Positions 10,040 through 20,288 of a DNA stretch of 64,000 nucleotides are shown piece by piece (position 1 is the first letter of the stretch; the number at the start of each line of letters is the position of its first letter). Location of the stretch: contig NW_015961970.1 in the NCBI RefSeq assembly GCF_000497045.1, positions 558,802 through 622,801 of the forward strand, read 5' to 3'. The notes beneath the pieces were generated by a model that did no database searches, was not told where the DNA came from, and was given only the letters and a program-made list of their open reading frames with translations. The translations under genes and the position numbers were made by a program. The DNA comes from Kalmanozyma brasiliensis GHG001. Its lineage: Eukaryota; Basidiomycota; Ustilaginomycetes; Ustilaginales.

Positions 10040-13000
10040 GGCTGAAGTCTAGTCTGGGTCGTTCGTGCTGACAAGGTGCTGCGAACGAGACAGTGAGAGT
10101 CGTTGGGAAGATGTTGACGGTCAGAGGGCTGGTAACAGGATGTAGCGGTAGCAAGTGCCAAGTAGTTGTGGATGAACAGAAGTCGAGATGTTGGAGAGGG
10201 AGAAGTCGAAAAGCGACACCGCAGGGAAACGCTGCAAAGCGTTCCTCGCATCAGGATGACTGGCACGTCATGTCCATACTGACGTCGTTACATGTGACTA
10301 TAGTGGCCTGCCGTGACAAATAGCGACGACCATCCGTCTTGCGGGACGGCACAAAGCTGGCATCAATTCAGGCGTCGCCGATGACCGGCGACTGATGGTG
10401 ATGACGGTCGACTGAGAGCAGTTCAGGCGTACTTGGCAAGATCTGAGATGCGGAGTCCACTTACCTGGTGGTGGGTTCGTAAAGGTCTATTATGCCACAA
10501 AGCTGAGGAGAATCTTGGACGTCGTGCTTGTGGAACGGTCGAAACTGTCAGCAGAGTCTATTCACAACATGTTCGCTACGATGGCGGCAGTAGTGGTGGA
10601 TGCTGAATTGGAACCAGGATACAGCTAGTCTGTCGGTTGATTCATTGCCACTCGACGGGTCCTTTGCATTGTTTGGAGGAGTTGTTGGCTAATGTCGATG
10701 CCTCAAGCTGCAGAATGAGCACTGGGTACAAAGGTGTCATGCGCTAGCCCTCCTTCAAGAAGGAAAGAGGGCAACGTGATCCTTTGCGAAGAATGATACG
10801 GATGGCGAGGGAGCGATGAGCAGGTGGATGTCTGGAGGGAGGGAGTGAAGATGCAAACCGGTCGGCTGCCAGTGGGGGCGAGCGATCGGGAGGTGACAAG
10901 CCCACAGGCCATCCTTTTGCAAGTCACATTTAGGATACGGCGTGGCCAATCACAAGGAAACGGGATGCAAAAGAGAGTGGGACCACAGCATAGGAGGTGA
11001 AAGAAGCTTGACATGGAGCAGCAAGGCGCTGTCACAAGAACATTCGGTTTCAGCCAGTCCAGAAGCAGTAAAAAGTGCCCGACTAGCATGAAAGTGGTTT
11101 GTGCCCCTCTGAGGGGGGCTTTCCTCGTTTTATCGCCGAAGAGGTCGGAGTCATCAAACCTTTGGGAAGCTCAACACAAAGGTATGAGTTCGCATGTGTC
11201 TGCAGGGTTTCGACAGTAGGCTCGGCTGTGCATGCAACTGGCCTGTGCTCACTCCTTCTCGCCAGAACTTAATCGAATGCTGACATCCCGGCCAGACGCC
11301 AATGATTGCTTGCCCCTCCCCCCTTCTGTCCGGACTGTTCCATGCAATCATCAGCACACTTGAAACGTAATCTTCGAGTGGTATCACGGGCCATCTTGTG
11401 GTCCAAGGTGGGCAGAGCAGGGCACCGGAGTAGGCAAATACCCAGACGAGGAAGAAGTACAATGGTACCAAAGCGGAACCGGAAAGCCGAAGAAGCCAAT
11501 CTAAAGCGCAGGGTTGTCTCGCAAGGAGCATATCGGAGCCCTTGTACGTCGGTACGAACAAAAGAAGGCGTTTTGCACGCGAGTCTCGTTGCGCGCGTTT
11601 GAGCTCGACGGTAGGACATGCGTGGCTCGCCGGAAGCGGGTTGAGTACCTCGAGAGGCACGATGACGAGAGGAGACTTTGCCGAACCTCGCCAGGATGCA
11701 GCCCTTTCGGAGGAAGGAATAAGCGTACATGTTTGTGGTCTACCAGCCGAGTTGTTGGGCTTGCTAGCGGAGTACTCCGCTCATCCGAGCCATTCGGTCT
11801 GCACAAATGGGCTGTTTAGCAAGGGAAGGGGACGCTATACCGGGTACAGCATGCAGGACGACTCAATCTCGTTCCTGAACGGACGGAGCCTCGTGCATAC
11901 GTCACTCTGCTCGAAGCGAGGCAGGTTTCTTCTGCACACGCTTTGTCTTCGCCCACCTGGCTCAGACGCAGCAGACGAGCTGTCCGAGAAGAGGCACCTG
12001 CTTTGAACTCAAGCGTGAGATGACTCGTGCAAGCGAGGCAGCATTTTCGGGCGTGCGGGCATGGACGATACAGCTTGACCTGCATGTATGCCACTGTACA
12101 TTGTTCGCTTTGTCTCAGACGGAGAACAGAAGGGTACCGCCCCAGCTCAGCATGCATCGAAGGGGCGAGAGCGAGTAAAAGAGGATGGCCCTCGCACACG
12201 CGCACAAAGTGGACTTGCAGGCCACCTCTTTGAGTCTAAAAAACCTTAATTTGAGCTCTATTCGGCTTCCAACGTCCAAACGCCGGGGCCTGTGCTCACC
12301 TCGCCTATGACGGAGCGAGGCAAAAAAACAAAGATCTGCCAACCGCGCAACCTCGGCTTTTGAATGGGTAAGCGTCGAGGGTGAAAAGTAAGGTCTGCTT
12401 TGGTACATCTGAGAGGGCGTGAATGGAGTCGCTCTTCTGGAGCGTAAGACATCAGCCAATCAGAGTAAGCCATACCTGTGATTCTTTCTCTCGGGTGACC
12501 ACATCTCGCATGGAACATCTGCACCTGTCTCCACACTCAGAAGAACTGGAGCTCGGCTGCTCTCCCTTTCCCACNNNNNNNNNNNNNNNNNNNNNNNNNN
12601 NNNNNNCCCCCCGGGTCGCACCAAATCATGTTCTCTCCCGAGCCTTTTGGCCTGTTTACATGCAGTCTCGTCATTTCGGACCTGCATTCTGCTCCGCCCC
12701 GTTCAAAGGCAGCACTCAGTATGCTGCCATTACTAAGTTTATCCGGAATCGGTGGAGACCATCCAGTCAACCTCTTGGGGTAAATGAGCTGGTCCTCTCG
12801 TAACGAGGTAGCAGCCGAACCGAACGAAAGCTTTGGCTGAGTGCTACTCCTGATGCAGGGCAGAGATGACTGAGTCAACCTCTTCGGAGCATCGGAACGA
12901 TCTTCTCGCGCTCGGATCGGCCCCAGCCGAGCGAGTTTTTGGTGTGAGTGCTTCCTGCCCTAGTCCAGCGACGCCTCGATTGGCGGTGTTCGACGCTGTC

Positions 13001-13480
13001 CTCTTGGAGTGGGACTCTTCATGTGTGGATTCGATGCTGGCCAGAAACGACGCTCGGAACCCCTGGCCGTTCCTGTTTCGATCAGAGCGGATCCGACAAG
13101 CAAGCCGCCCTGTGCGCAGACAGCAGTCGACGTTGTGGCATCAGAGGGACAGCCTCTTTGCATTCGGCGGTGACAGCAGCGAGCGCTCTTGGAGGTTCGA
13201 AGAAGGTCAAACGACGACCTGGCCAACTCGATGAGCCAGTCTCGAATCGACGGTTCAGCATAACGCTTCCGAGGCAGATCAACCTCTGATAACCTTGAGC
13301 TGCACTCCATCCGTGACGATCGAGTCTCGCCTCCAGATTGGCCCGAAGCTCAGATCGACTCGGCGGGTACGCAAGGCTCGCTTCACATCCGCGCTTCGTC
13401 GTGGTGTCATCTTTCGTAAAGTCGTTGATGTCTATGTGCGAAAACTGCGATCGAGAGAGTGTCCGTGTGTTCTCCACCAA
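10040..13480. other. 3.4-kb region with no convincing gene
   Basis: The first 250 bp presumably hold the promoter of the RRM gene (minus strand). The rest contains only scattered short open frames (up to about 170 codons) on both strands. They have no recognisable motif, no low-complexity pattern typical of this genome's proteins and no good initiation context. I found no tRNA-like A/B box pair and no terminal repeats. An assembly gap lies at 12574-12606. The 3' end of the membrane-protein gene borders it on the right. Confidence 0.5.
12574..12606. other. Assembly gap (33 N)
   Basis: Run of N read directly. It follows a pyrimidine stretch and is followed by a C6 run, so a homopolymer or GC-rich sequencing failure is plausible. 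True length is unknown. Confidence 0.97.
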
Positions 13481-14863
13481 CTATGCCTGCTCTGCACCAC
13501 CTTCGCCATTGCTGCTCTTCCCCTCCCCTTCCAGTCCCATCTCGCGTCTCCACTCCTCCGCATCCTCTCGTCCACCAAATTCCTCCCACACCTCCAACTC
13601 CGGGTAGCATCGCCTTACACTACTCTCCGCGCCCATCGCCATCAACGCCATCACAGGGTTCGTTAACAAGCTCATCACCCCTCCGTAGATGAGCTTGATC
13701 ACCTCGGGGACCCATGTTCCGGCCAACTCTTTGCCGCCGTAGATCGGGGCGATGATGGCAATCGCTATGGGCCAATACCACCAAAATGTGAGAACGCATA
13801 AAAAGAATCCTTGGGCGGCGGTCCATAGGAGGCGCTGGAGACGTTGATTGGTCGAGATGCCGGGGGAGAGGAGGTCGTTTCTCTCGCTACCCGTGCATAC
13901 TGCTCGGACGAAGAACCAGAAATACTGCTTCCACCTGGTTTCCCCCTCCGCTTTGCCCATGTACAAGGGTTTTTCGGGTTGAACATCCGCCGGTAACCTC
14001 GACCCGAAGTAGTGGCCCGCAGGACTGGGTGTCGATGGAAGGTGCAACAAAGGTGGCCAAGGTCGGCGAAGAGGTGCGATCGGCCCAACCACCAAGTCCC
14101 GGTGTACCAAGCTACTCGTGATAATGAACGACACCACTTGCTGGATGATCACCGTCACCCCCATGTCGCCTGCCACTGTCTGCCGGTCGAACGTCCAGAG
14201 GTCCACCGTGTCGCGTCCTCGGTAGAGCGCGACGGCTACGGCAAAGTTGATCCCCCCAGAGATGCAGGCTGCGATGATGGACTGCGCGACCACGATGTAG
14301 AGGAACTGTAATGAGGGAAAACGGAGCGGGCCGGGGAGCAGCCAGTCTCGGAGGGTGGAGGGTGTGGTGGTGACAATGCCGGAGCGCGGGAGGGGGGCGC
14401 CGAAGGGGAGATGTTGGTTGCGCAGGGTGAGCTCGTGTGCCCGTTTGGGGATCGACCGGCGAGGTTCGCGAAGGGGATCGATGGGGAGCTTGGATAGTTT
14501 CTGGTCGGATGGATTGGGAGGAGTGGGTGGACTTGGGCTTGGGCTGGAATGCGAAGGTGTCGTATCGGCGCTGGGGACGGTCGGACGACCAGACTCGGAT
14601 CGACGATGCGAGCGTGCCGGTCGGATAGGTGTCGAAGGTGCGTCATTGTTGCTATCATCTCGCCGTGATGGATCCGCATCCAGCGTGACTCTAGACCGCC
14701 CCACCGTCGACTGTGTCGTATCCGTCGTCCGCTCCAAAGCCATGCTCGCTCTAGGCTGTGCGATCCTCGTGTTAGGATACGAGGGCACGTCGTGCGAGCT
14801 GTCTCTCGACTGCATCGCTGGAGCTGCGCTACTCCGCTCTGGAGCTGCTTGCGACGACGCCAT
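13481..14863 (-). CDS. Predicted four-helix integral membrane protein of unknown function
   Basis: This is a 460-residue protein. Residues 1-170 are hydrophilic and disordered (Ser, Arg, Pro). Four hydrophobic segments follow. The first is near 185-210 ('FLYIVVAQSIIAACISGG'). The second is near 233-255 ('VTVIIQQVVSFIITSSLV'). The third is near 348-375 ('FFLCVLTFWWYWPIAIAIIA'). The fourth is near 388-412 ('LIYGGVMSLLTNPVMALMAM'). A soluble loop of about 90 residues separates helices 2 and 3. The C-terminus is Glu/Gly-rich. The arrangement looks like an uncharacterised fungal membrane family; from memory it resembles a fungal DUF (perhaps DUF2456), which I could not check. There is no signal peptide, no catalytic motif and no intron. 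Membrane location is well supported, function is not. Confidence 0.8.
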   Translation of the reverse strand: MASSQAAPERSSAAPAMQSRDSSHDVPSYPNTRIAQPRASMALERTTDTTQSTVGRSRVTLDADPSRRDDSNNDAPSTPIRPARSHRRSESGRPTVPSADTTPSHSSPSPSPPTPPNPSDQKLSKLPIDPLREPRRSIPKRAHELTLRNQHLPFGAPLPRSGIVTTTPSTLRDWLLPGPLRFPSLQFLYIVVAQSIIAACISGGINFAVAVALYRGRDTVDLWTFDRQTVAGDMGVTVIIQQVVSFIITSSLVHRDLVVGPIAPLRRPWPPLLHLPSTPSPAGHYFGSRLPADVQPEKPLYMGKAEGETRWKQYFWFFVRAVCTGSERNDLLSPGISTNQRLQRLLWTAAQGFFLCVLTFWWYWPIAIAIIAPIYGGKELAGTWVPEVIKLIYGGVMSLLTNPVMALMAMGAESSVRRCYPELEVWEEFGGREDAEEWRREMGLEGEGKSSNGEGGAEQA

Positions 14864-15603
14864 GTGTGACGATGCTCGATGGTGGTCAAGAGCAAAGCCA
14901 TCTCCTCAAACACAACCACATCTTGAAACAAGAGCACCAGGGTCCTCACCAGCCGGAAAAAGTGGAGTTTGGCGGGCGGCGCGCTATTTCCGTGCATGAT
15001 GATTTTCTGTGGTTGTGCCGGTCAGCAGCTGTAAGACGCAGATCATCAGCCTCGCCCGGCATGCGAGCGTGCGGCTTTCCAGGGTCAAAATTTCGAAGCT
15101 CCGTGTGTGGGTCAGCAAGCGCGGAAATCGAACCATCTTTACCGACCGTCGGTGCGAAATGAGCGCAAGCTGGAACCTTGGTTAGGCGCTTGAGTCTCAC
15201 CGCCCCCACCTGGCTCAGAGCGGCTATCGCACTTCACTTTTGAGCTTCGGACCGATCATCGCCCGTCTTGCACCTCCCGCTAGCAATGCTAGTCTCACAC
15301 TCGTTGCAATGTAGACTCTACGTGTGGATGAACGCAAATTTCCTGGGAGACAAACTCAAGCTTGATGATACGCTCGACTTCCACAGCTTCATGCACGACC
15401 CTCGAGATGACCGTGAACAGAAAGAATGCTTATTTACCGAAGAACAGCGAACACAATCGCCCGCACACAGGCGCACACGAGAGTGACGATGAGGGATCAT
15501 TGCCAGTGCGTGAGCACGAACCTTGCCTCCGACCCCTAATGCAGCAGCCACCTCCGCCGCCCGGAACACGCGCGCCTATGAGCTCATCCCACATCCCCCT
15601 TCT
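14864..15603. other. Intergenic region, promoter of membrane-protein gene and 3' side of CK2 gene
   Basis: This 740-bp region lies between two genes both read on the minus strand. It should contain the membrane-protein promoter (right of 14863) and the CK2 3' untranslated region (left of 15604). I see no coding sequence or repeat. A B-box-like 'GGTTCGATT' on the minus strand near 15126-15134 has no matching A box or cloverleaf. Confidence 0.5.
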
Positions 15604-16632
15604 CTAACTAGCCACGACCTCTCCCCGTGCAGCAGCCGCCTTAACAGGCTCAAAGTACGGATGATCCTGCGCCTCCTTGGCCGTCAGCCTTTCCTGGTGG
15701 TCGTACCTCAGCAGCTTGTCCAAAAAGTCGATCGCATCGTTCGAGATGTACCTCTGGTTCTCGCTCGTAATGAAGCGACTCCACGGTTTGCGCTGGTACC
15801 GCCCCAGAATGTCGTCGTACTGCGGGTCGAGGTCGATGTCGTACTTCTCGAGGTAGGCGTACAGCTCGTCCGTTCCGAGCACCTTGCAGATCTTGACGAG
15901 CTGGTCGTAGTTGTCGTGGCCGTGGAAGAAGGGTTCTTTGCGGAAGATCATCGAGGCGAACATGCAACCGAGCGACCACATGTCGAGCGAGTAGTCGTAC
16001 TCTTGGAAGTCGACGAGGAGTTCGGGGCCCTTGAAGTAGCGCGAGGCGACGCGGACGTTGTATTCCGTGTACGGGTGGTAGAACTCGGCGAGACCCCAAT
16101 CGATCAGTCGCAGCTTGCGCTTCTCGTGGTCGATCATCACATTGTGCGGCTTGACATCCCGATGCATGATGCCTCGCGAATGGCAGAAGTCCAACGCCTT
16201 GAGCAGCTCGAAGATGTAGAAGCGCACGTCAAAGTCGGTGAATTTCGGGTAGAGCACCTTGAAGTCCGTGTTGTTGATGTACTCGGTGATGATCGATGGC
16301 GTCTTGGATTGCGGATCGCGAACCACGTCCAAGAGACCAACAACGTTGGGTCCACCCGCCAGGTTTTGCAGGATCTTGATCTCTCGCTTGATCTTCTTCT
16401 TCTTGACCGGCTTGAGCACCTTGATGATGCACTTCTCCGGTACACCTGACGCCGAGGCGATGTTGACTCCTTCAAAGACTTCCGAGTACTTCCCGCGTCC
16501 TACTTTGCGCAGGATCTCGTAGTTGTCCTGTGTTCCCCACTGCACTGCGAGGTTGTCATAGTCCCACCAAGGTCGTCCGAACTTTTCGTTGGCGCCAGGG
16601 TAGACCCTTGCGCAGCTACGTCCACCTGACAT
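15604..16632 (-). CDS. CKA1: Casein kinase II catalytic subunit alpha
   Basis: This 342-residue Ser/Thr kinase has the hallmarks of CK2 alpha. These are the N-terminal '[12 protein letters not shown]' segment, a Gly loop [12 protein letters not shown] (44-55) and the catalytic Lys71. A polybasic stretch '[13 protein letters not shown]' (about 74-86) binds acidic substrates and the beta subunit. The catalytic loop is HRDVKPHN with Asp159. DWG (178-180) replaces the usual DFG, and GPE replaces APE. CK2 is a constitutively active acidophilic kinase of nucleus and cytoplasm, acting as an alpha2-beta2 tetramer on many targets. The length is close to that of other CK2 alpha proteins. The start at 16632 gives the expected short N-terminus. 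There are no introns. Identification is essentially certain, though the gene number among paralogues is not. Confidence 0.98.
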   Translation of the reverse strand: MSGGRSCARVYPGANEKFGRPWWDYDNLAVQWGTQDNYEILRKVGRGKYSEVFEGVNIASASGVPEKCIIKVLKPVKKKKIKREIKILQNLAGGPNVVGLLDVVRDPQSKTPSIITEYINNTDFKVLYPKFTDFDVRFYIFELLKALDFCHSRGIMHRDVKPHNVMIDHEKRKLRLIDWGLAEFYHPYTEYNVRVASRYFKGPELLVDFQEYDYSLDMWSLGCMFASMIFRKEPFFHGHDNYDQLVKICKVLGTDELYAYLEKYDIDLDPQYDDILGRYQRKPWSRFITSENQRYISNDAIDFLDKLLRYDHQERLTAKEAQDHPYFEPVKAAAARGEVVAS

Positions 16633-17375
16633 GGTTGAGGGTTCTGTGATGTTGGGACGAGATTGAACGCTGATTTGTATCGTCGATCAAGATAGAAGGC
16701 CGAGGCGGGTGCTTCTTTGCGGGATCCACAGAGCGAGTGCAGTCACTGCTTCGAATCTGCGAGCTGGGCGGGAGGTTCGCGATGCGGATTCTTGAAGTTG
16801 CACGGATCTTCGTAGCAGACAGTTCGCGCAGTACGAAGATTCCTTTTCGTCAGAGGCACGGTTGAGATGGCAGCGGATGAGCTGATGGATCGGAGGAGAC
16901 CAGGAAGCCGATCGCCAAATGCGGCGTGAAGACCGAACCAGCGTCGGACGAGGGTATCTCGAAGTACCGATCGTTGAATAGGTCGGATGCGCGCAATACT
17001 ATGCAGGGAGTGATCGCTCGTGGTGTACGATGGGTTGCCACGTCGTCGCCAAGCGAAAGGATGAGGGATGGATGCGATGGTGGAGAGAGAGATGAGATGA
17101 CTTTTTCGATTTGAGATGAGCGTCGATCCGATTTTGTTCTTCTCGAGAAAAGGTCGTCAGCCAAGAGAGGGCGTGCGCTTAAGCCAACTCGCTGGCTACC
17201 TCCAAGATGAGTTCAGGTGGGCAGCTGTCCACAGGCAGAAGCTGGACGCGTCTCCAAAGCTTTGCAGCGTCTCATCGTTCGATTTCTTGTCTTTCAAAAT
17301 CGTGATCGTTGCAACGTGGGCAACACACAAAAGCTATATATACGCAGCAGGTGACCGCTCCCGCAACGATATCTA
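16633..17375. other. CK2 promoter region and upstream flank of tRNA-Lys
   Basis: This 743-bp region contains the promoter and leader of the CK2 gene (minus strand) at its left end and the 5' flank of the tRNA gene at its right end. No coding sequence is supported. Confidence 0.5.
17335..17342 (+). promoter_or_regulatory. TATA element upstream of the tRNA gene
   Basis: The sequence TATATATA lies about 34-41 bp upstream of the mature tRNA start. This is the usual distance for a TFIIIB/TBP contact site in fungi whose tRNA genes use upstream TATA boxes in addition to internal A and B boxes. The role is inferred from position. Confidence 0.5.
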
Positions 17376-17480
17376 TCCCGGCTAGCTCAGTCGGTAGAGC
17401 GTCAGACTCTTATTACAAGGGTTTCCGAGACTTATTCTCGGGTCATCTGAATGTCGTGGGTTCGAGCCCCACGTTGGGAG
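17376..17480 (+). tRNA. tRNA-Lys(CTT) with a 32-nt intron
   Basis: A full cloverleaf can be drawn. The acceptor stem TCCCGGC (17376-17382) pairs with GTTGGGA (17473-17479, two G-U pairs), and the discriminator is G at 17480. The A box is TAGCTCAGTCGG (17383-17394). The anticodon stem is TCAGA (17402-17406) with TCTGA (17446-17450), and the anticodon is CTT at 17409-17411. The B box is GGTTCGAGCCC (17459-17469). The intron is 17413-17444, at the canonical place one base after the anticodon (after A37). Removing it leaves 73 nt. The intron contains its own small hairpin (CCGAGA / TCTCGG). Spliced by the tRNA endonuclease, the product reads AAG codons. Confidence 0.95.
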
Positions 17481-17483
17481 ACC

Positions 17484-17491
17484 TTTTTTTT
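17484..17491 (+). terminator. RNA polymerase III terminator
   Basis: A run of eight T lies four bases after the tRNA 3' end on the transcribed strand, the standard Pol III stop signal. Confidence 0.9.
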
Positions 17492-17876
17492 GGCGTTTCT
17501 TTTGGGCCTCAAGTAGGTCTTCCAGTTCCAGGTCGACTCCGCTCTCGAACCGGCGCTTCCGGCCGGAGCTTCGGTGTAGAACATTGAACCGGAGAGGCAT
17601 GGTGACAAGGGGTCTACTTCACCGCTCAGCAGACAACAGAGCACGAACGCTTTGCGGACGACAAGTCAACGATTTGCAGCTCCAAACGAAAGATGACAAG
17701 AGAACCAAAGTACAAATACAGGTGTTTGCGAGATGCAGTGTGAGTGTGCGTGCGATGCGATCATGCATGCTTTTTGATGGGGGAATGAGGGGGGTCGCGA
17801 GACTGATTGAGACGGTGATGTCTGCAAAATGGTTGGAGGGGCAACTGATCAGGTCAAGTCCTTGGTGAGGCCGTTC
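17492..17876. other. Short intergenic region after the tRNA
   Basis: These 385 bp lie between the Pol III terminator and the stop of the serine-rich protein gene. They probably include that gene's 3' untranslated region. Nothing else is recognised. Confidence 0.5.
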
Positions 17877-20288
17877 TTATGGACGAGGACGAAGTTGTAT
17901 TCCGAGCGCCTCTTCAATCTCGTCTCGCGGCGCTTGAGGCTTGCGTAGCGTCTGCCGGAGCACCCGGTTGGACAGGCTCTCGTCGGCGGCGTCGAGTGTG
18001 ATGTCTCCGTCGGCGTCCGTGTCTTCGTTCCCAGTGGCGCGCGTTCGACGGATCGGCTGGGAAACTCCAGTATCGAAGCGCATGGCCGTCTGTACGAAAG
18101 GGTCTTGCGACAAGGAGGAAGAGGGCGTCGCAGGCATGCCGCCGGTGCTGTTCATGCTTTCTGATGCGCTGGACCCTTGAGTCAGAGTGGTCATCTCTGA
18201 GAAGGCGGATGGCGAGATGGGCTCTTGTGATGCCGGGTGGGGACCGTAGACTGCGGCAGGGGCAATGAGTCCTTCAGCGCCTGGCTGAGGGTTGACAGAG
18301 GTGAACGTCGGCACGCCAGGCATCGCCAACCCGCTCCCGCGCGCAAGACGGCCGCCAGGAATCTGAAGTGGGGCGAGAGATCCCGGTCGAGGTCCAAGCG
18401 CGCTGTTCTCGAGCGCCGAGCTTGCTGGTGCCTCGACTGCGGTGCTTCTTCGTCGAGAGGCCCTCGTGCCGCGCGCAGGAGATGATGTTCGGGAGCTGGG
18501 ACGACTGGAGGTACGGCCAGATGAGTGGGACGCGGCTTGAGCAACGCCAGCAGCGGCCGCAGCCGTAGCAGCGCGGCGTTCGAGCAGGGTACCGGACCTC
18601 TGTTCGTCGTTGTTGCGTGTCCGCCTCTCCTGCGCGGTCGATCGTGCCTGATGGAACGCGGACTGAGGCTCTTGAGGTTGCACTCGCATCGCCTCGTAGG
18701 GCAAGCCGAGCGAGTCGACCGATACCGGCGTGTTGAGTGGATTGGTGAGCCTTCGAGTGCGAACCGAGCCTGCACGGTTCAGTGTTCGGCTCCGGGTCGA
18801 CATGGCTGGACTGGCAGTGGGCTGCAGAGGCCCAAAAGGCGTAGATGGAGACGTTGTACCGAGGTAGTTCATGCTCGATGAGAGACTCGTAGTGGGATCC
18901 ATGGATTCATCGAGAGGGGTCCACTGGCCCTGAAACGACGCAGCAGAAGGCGAAGGCAGCGCGTCGTATTCGCCAAAGTAGGAGGGTGATGGACTGATGC
19001 GAGCGTTCTCGTCTGATTGGCGTGGTCTTGCCCCGCGCAACGAGCGACGGAAGGGCACGTTGGGAGAAGTAGAGCCGTTGCGAGTCATGATTGGGCTGGT
19101 AGGTCCTCCGGAGGAAGACGATGATGCAGTCCGAGCGTGACGCGACGGTGCTGACCTGGCCGCGTTGAGGAGGTCTTCCCGATCGAGAAAGATGGACGAG
19201 CTTGCGCTGCTCCTGCGGCTCGAACTGCGCATATCTGCCAACCACAGCGGGATTTCGGCCAGGGGCGTTCTCGGGGTCGACATACCCGAGGGTGGATTGT
19301 ACGTAGGGTCAAATCCTCCACCCAGAGGCAGGCAGCCCGTCAGCGAGTTCTGACGGTTGTGCTGACCAGATGCCAGGATGTTGGCGGTAGAGTTGCTCGG
19401 AGCGAGGATGTTGGAGTTGGACGAAGAGCGTGATCGTGCATGTGACGGGGATGAGGCGCCGTTGTTGCTGGAATACAAGGGTCGATTCTGTGTGCGAGCA
19501 GAAGCTCTGCGTCGTGGTAATGAGCGTGTAGGCCGAGGCGGCGACATGTTGCTGTTGGTTCGAGCCATGGGAGCGGTCATGTCGTATGCAGAGGATGGCT
19601 GAGGCTGAAGATTGAGCGTGCGTATTGACAGTGGTCCCGGAACGGCGCCGAGGGGGTCATTGACTCCTCCTTGTGATGAAGTGTGCCTCATCCGGGTATC
19701 GGCACTGTTCGTCGTAGTCTGTGATGCGGAATCGTCGAGGTAGCGGGACGAGAAGGACTGGCTTGAGAGACTCCTCGCCATTGGAGTCGACGTTCTCCAG
19801 CCATTGCTTTGAGCGGGATCGCTCGACGGAAGACCATGATCGAGATAGGTCCGGGTGCTGCGTAAGGAGCGGAGCGGAACTGCAGAGCGAGCCGTCGCGC
19901 CGCTGTTGGACGAGTTGGAGCGCATCAAGGCCATTCGATCGCGCGCTTGATTGGGGCTCTCGAAGGTTGACAGGTTCGTTGAGGGATTGTGCTGGGTCGT
20001 ATCTCGGAGGGTTCGTCGCTCTTCATTGCGGTGATGGTGGGTTGGAACATGGCGCTGTGCAGCGTCAGGCCCAAATGAGACTGCCGGACCGTGCTCGGCT
20101 TGCGACTGCGAGCGGGCTGCAGTCTGCGGGTCAGGGTGCTCTGCGGAGCCGTCGCGAGCGGGATGTGCGGGACGTTTGCGGGTGCGTCTGGTCTGAATGG
20201 AGATGGTGGGATCGACTGGACTATCGCTTTCGTCGGCGCTGCCATCCTTGGATCCGCCGTGCGGCTTGTCGTGGCGAGGACGAGCCAT
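17877..20288 (-). CDS. Serine-rich, largely disordered protein of unknown function
   Basis: The start ATG at 20288 gives 803 residues beginning MARPRHDKPHGG. The frame stays open upstream to about 20777, but that part is rich in Leu/Ser/Arg/Pro and reads like a pyrimidine-rich leader. The protein is dominated by Ser, Arg, Thr, Pro and Ala, with SR/SSR runs, poly-Ala near residue 610 and many possible kinase sites. No globular domain or membrane segment is visible. The last 60 residues are the most structured, an acidic 'DTDADGDITLDAADES' followed by a predicted helix ending 'EEALGIQLRPRP'. The composition suggests a regulatory or scaffold protein, but I do not recognise a family. Confidence 0.7.
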   Translation of the reverse strand: MARPRHDKPHGGSKDGSADESDSPVDPTISIQTRRTRKRPAHPARDGSAEHPDPQTAARSQSQAEHGPAVSFGPDAAQRHVPTHHHRNEERRTLRDTTQHNPSTNLSTFESPNQARDRMALMRSNSSNSGATARSAVPLRSLRSTRTYLDHGLPSSDPAQSNGWRTSTPMARSLSSQSFSSRYLDDSASQTTTNSADTRMRHTSSQGGVNDPLGAVPGPLSIRTLNLQPQPSSAYDMTAPMARTNSNMSPPRPTRSLPRRRASARTQNRPLYSSNNGASSPSHARSRSSSNSNILAPSNSTANILASGQHNRQNSLTGCLPLGGGFDPTYNPPSGMSTPRTPLAEIPLWLADMRSSSRRSSASSSIFLDREDLLNAARSAPSRHARTASSSSSGGPTSPIMTRNGSTSPNVPFRRSLRGARPRQSDENARISPSPSYFGEYDALPSPSAASFQGQWTPLDESMDPTTSLSSSMNYLGTTSPSTPFGPLQPTASPAMSTRSRTLNRAGSVRTRRLTNPLNTPVSVDSLGLPYEAMRVQPQEPQSAFHQARSTAQERRTRNNDEQRSGTLLERRAATAAAAAGVAQAASHSSGRTSSRPSSRTSSPARGTRASRRRSTAVEAPASSALENSALGPRPGSLAPLQIPGGRLARGSGLAMPGVPTFTSVNPQPGAEGLIAPAAVYGPHPASQEPISPSAFSEMTTLTQGSSASESMNSTGGMPATPSSSLSQDPFVQTAMRFDTGVSQPIRRTRATGNEDTDADGDITLDAADESLSNRVLRQTLRKPQAPRDEIEEALGIQLRPRP

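Noticed and set aside
12574..12606. Possible repeat causing the first N gap
   Set aside because: Unlike the SDH1 gap, flanking sequences do not recur in the window. A homopolymer or GC-related failure is simpler.
15118..15220. B-box-like sequence on the minus strand suggesting a second tRNA
   Set aside because: No A box at the right distance, and no acceptor or anticodon stem can be drawn.
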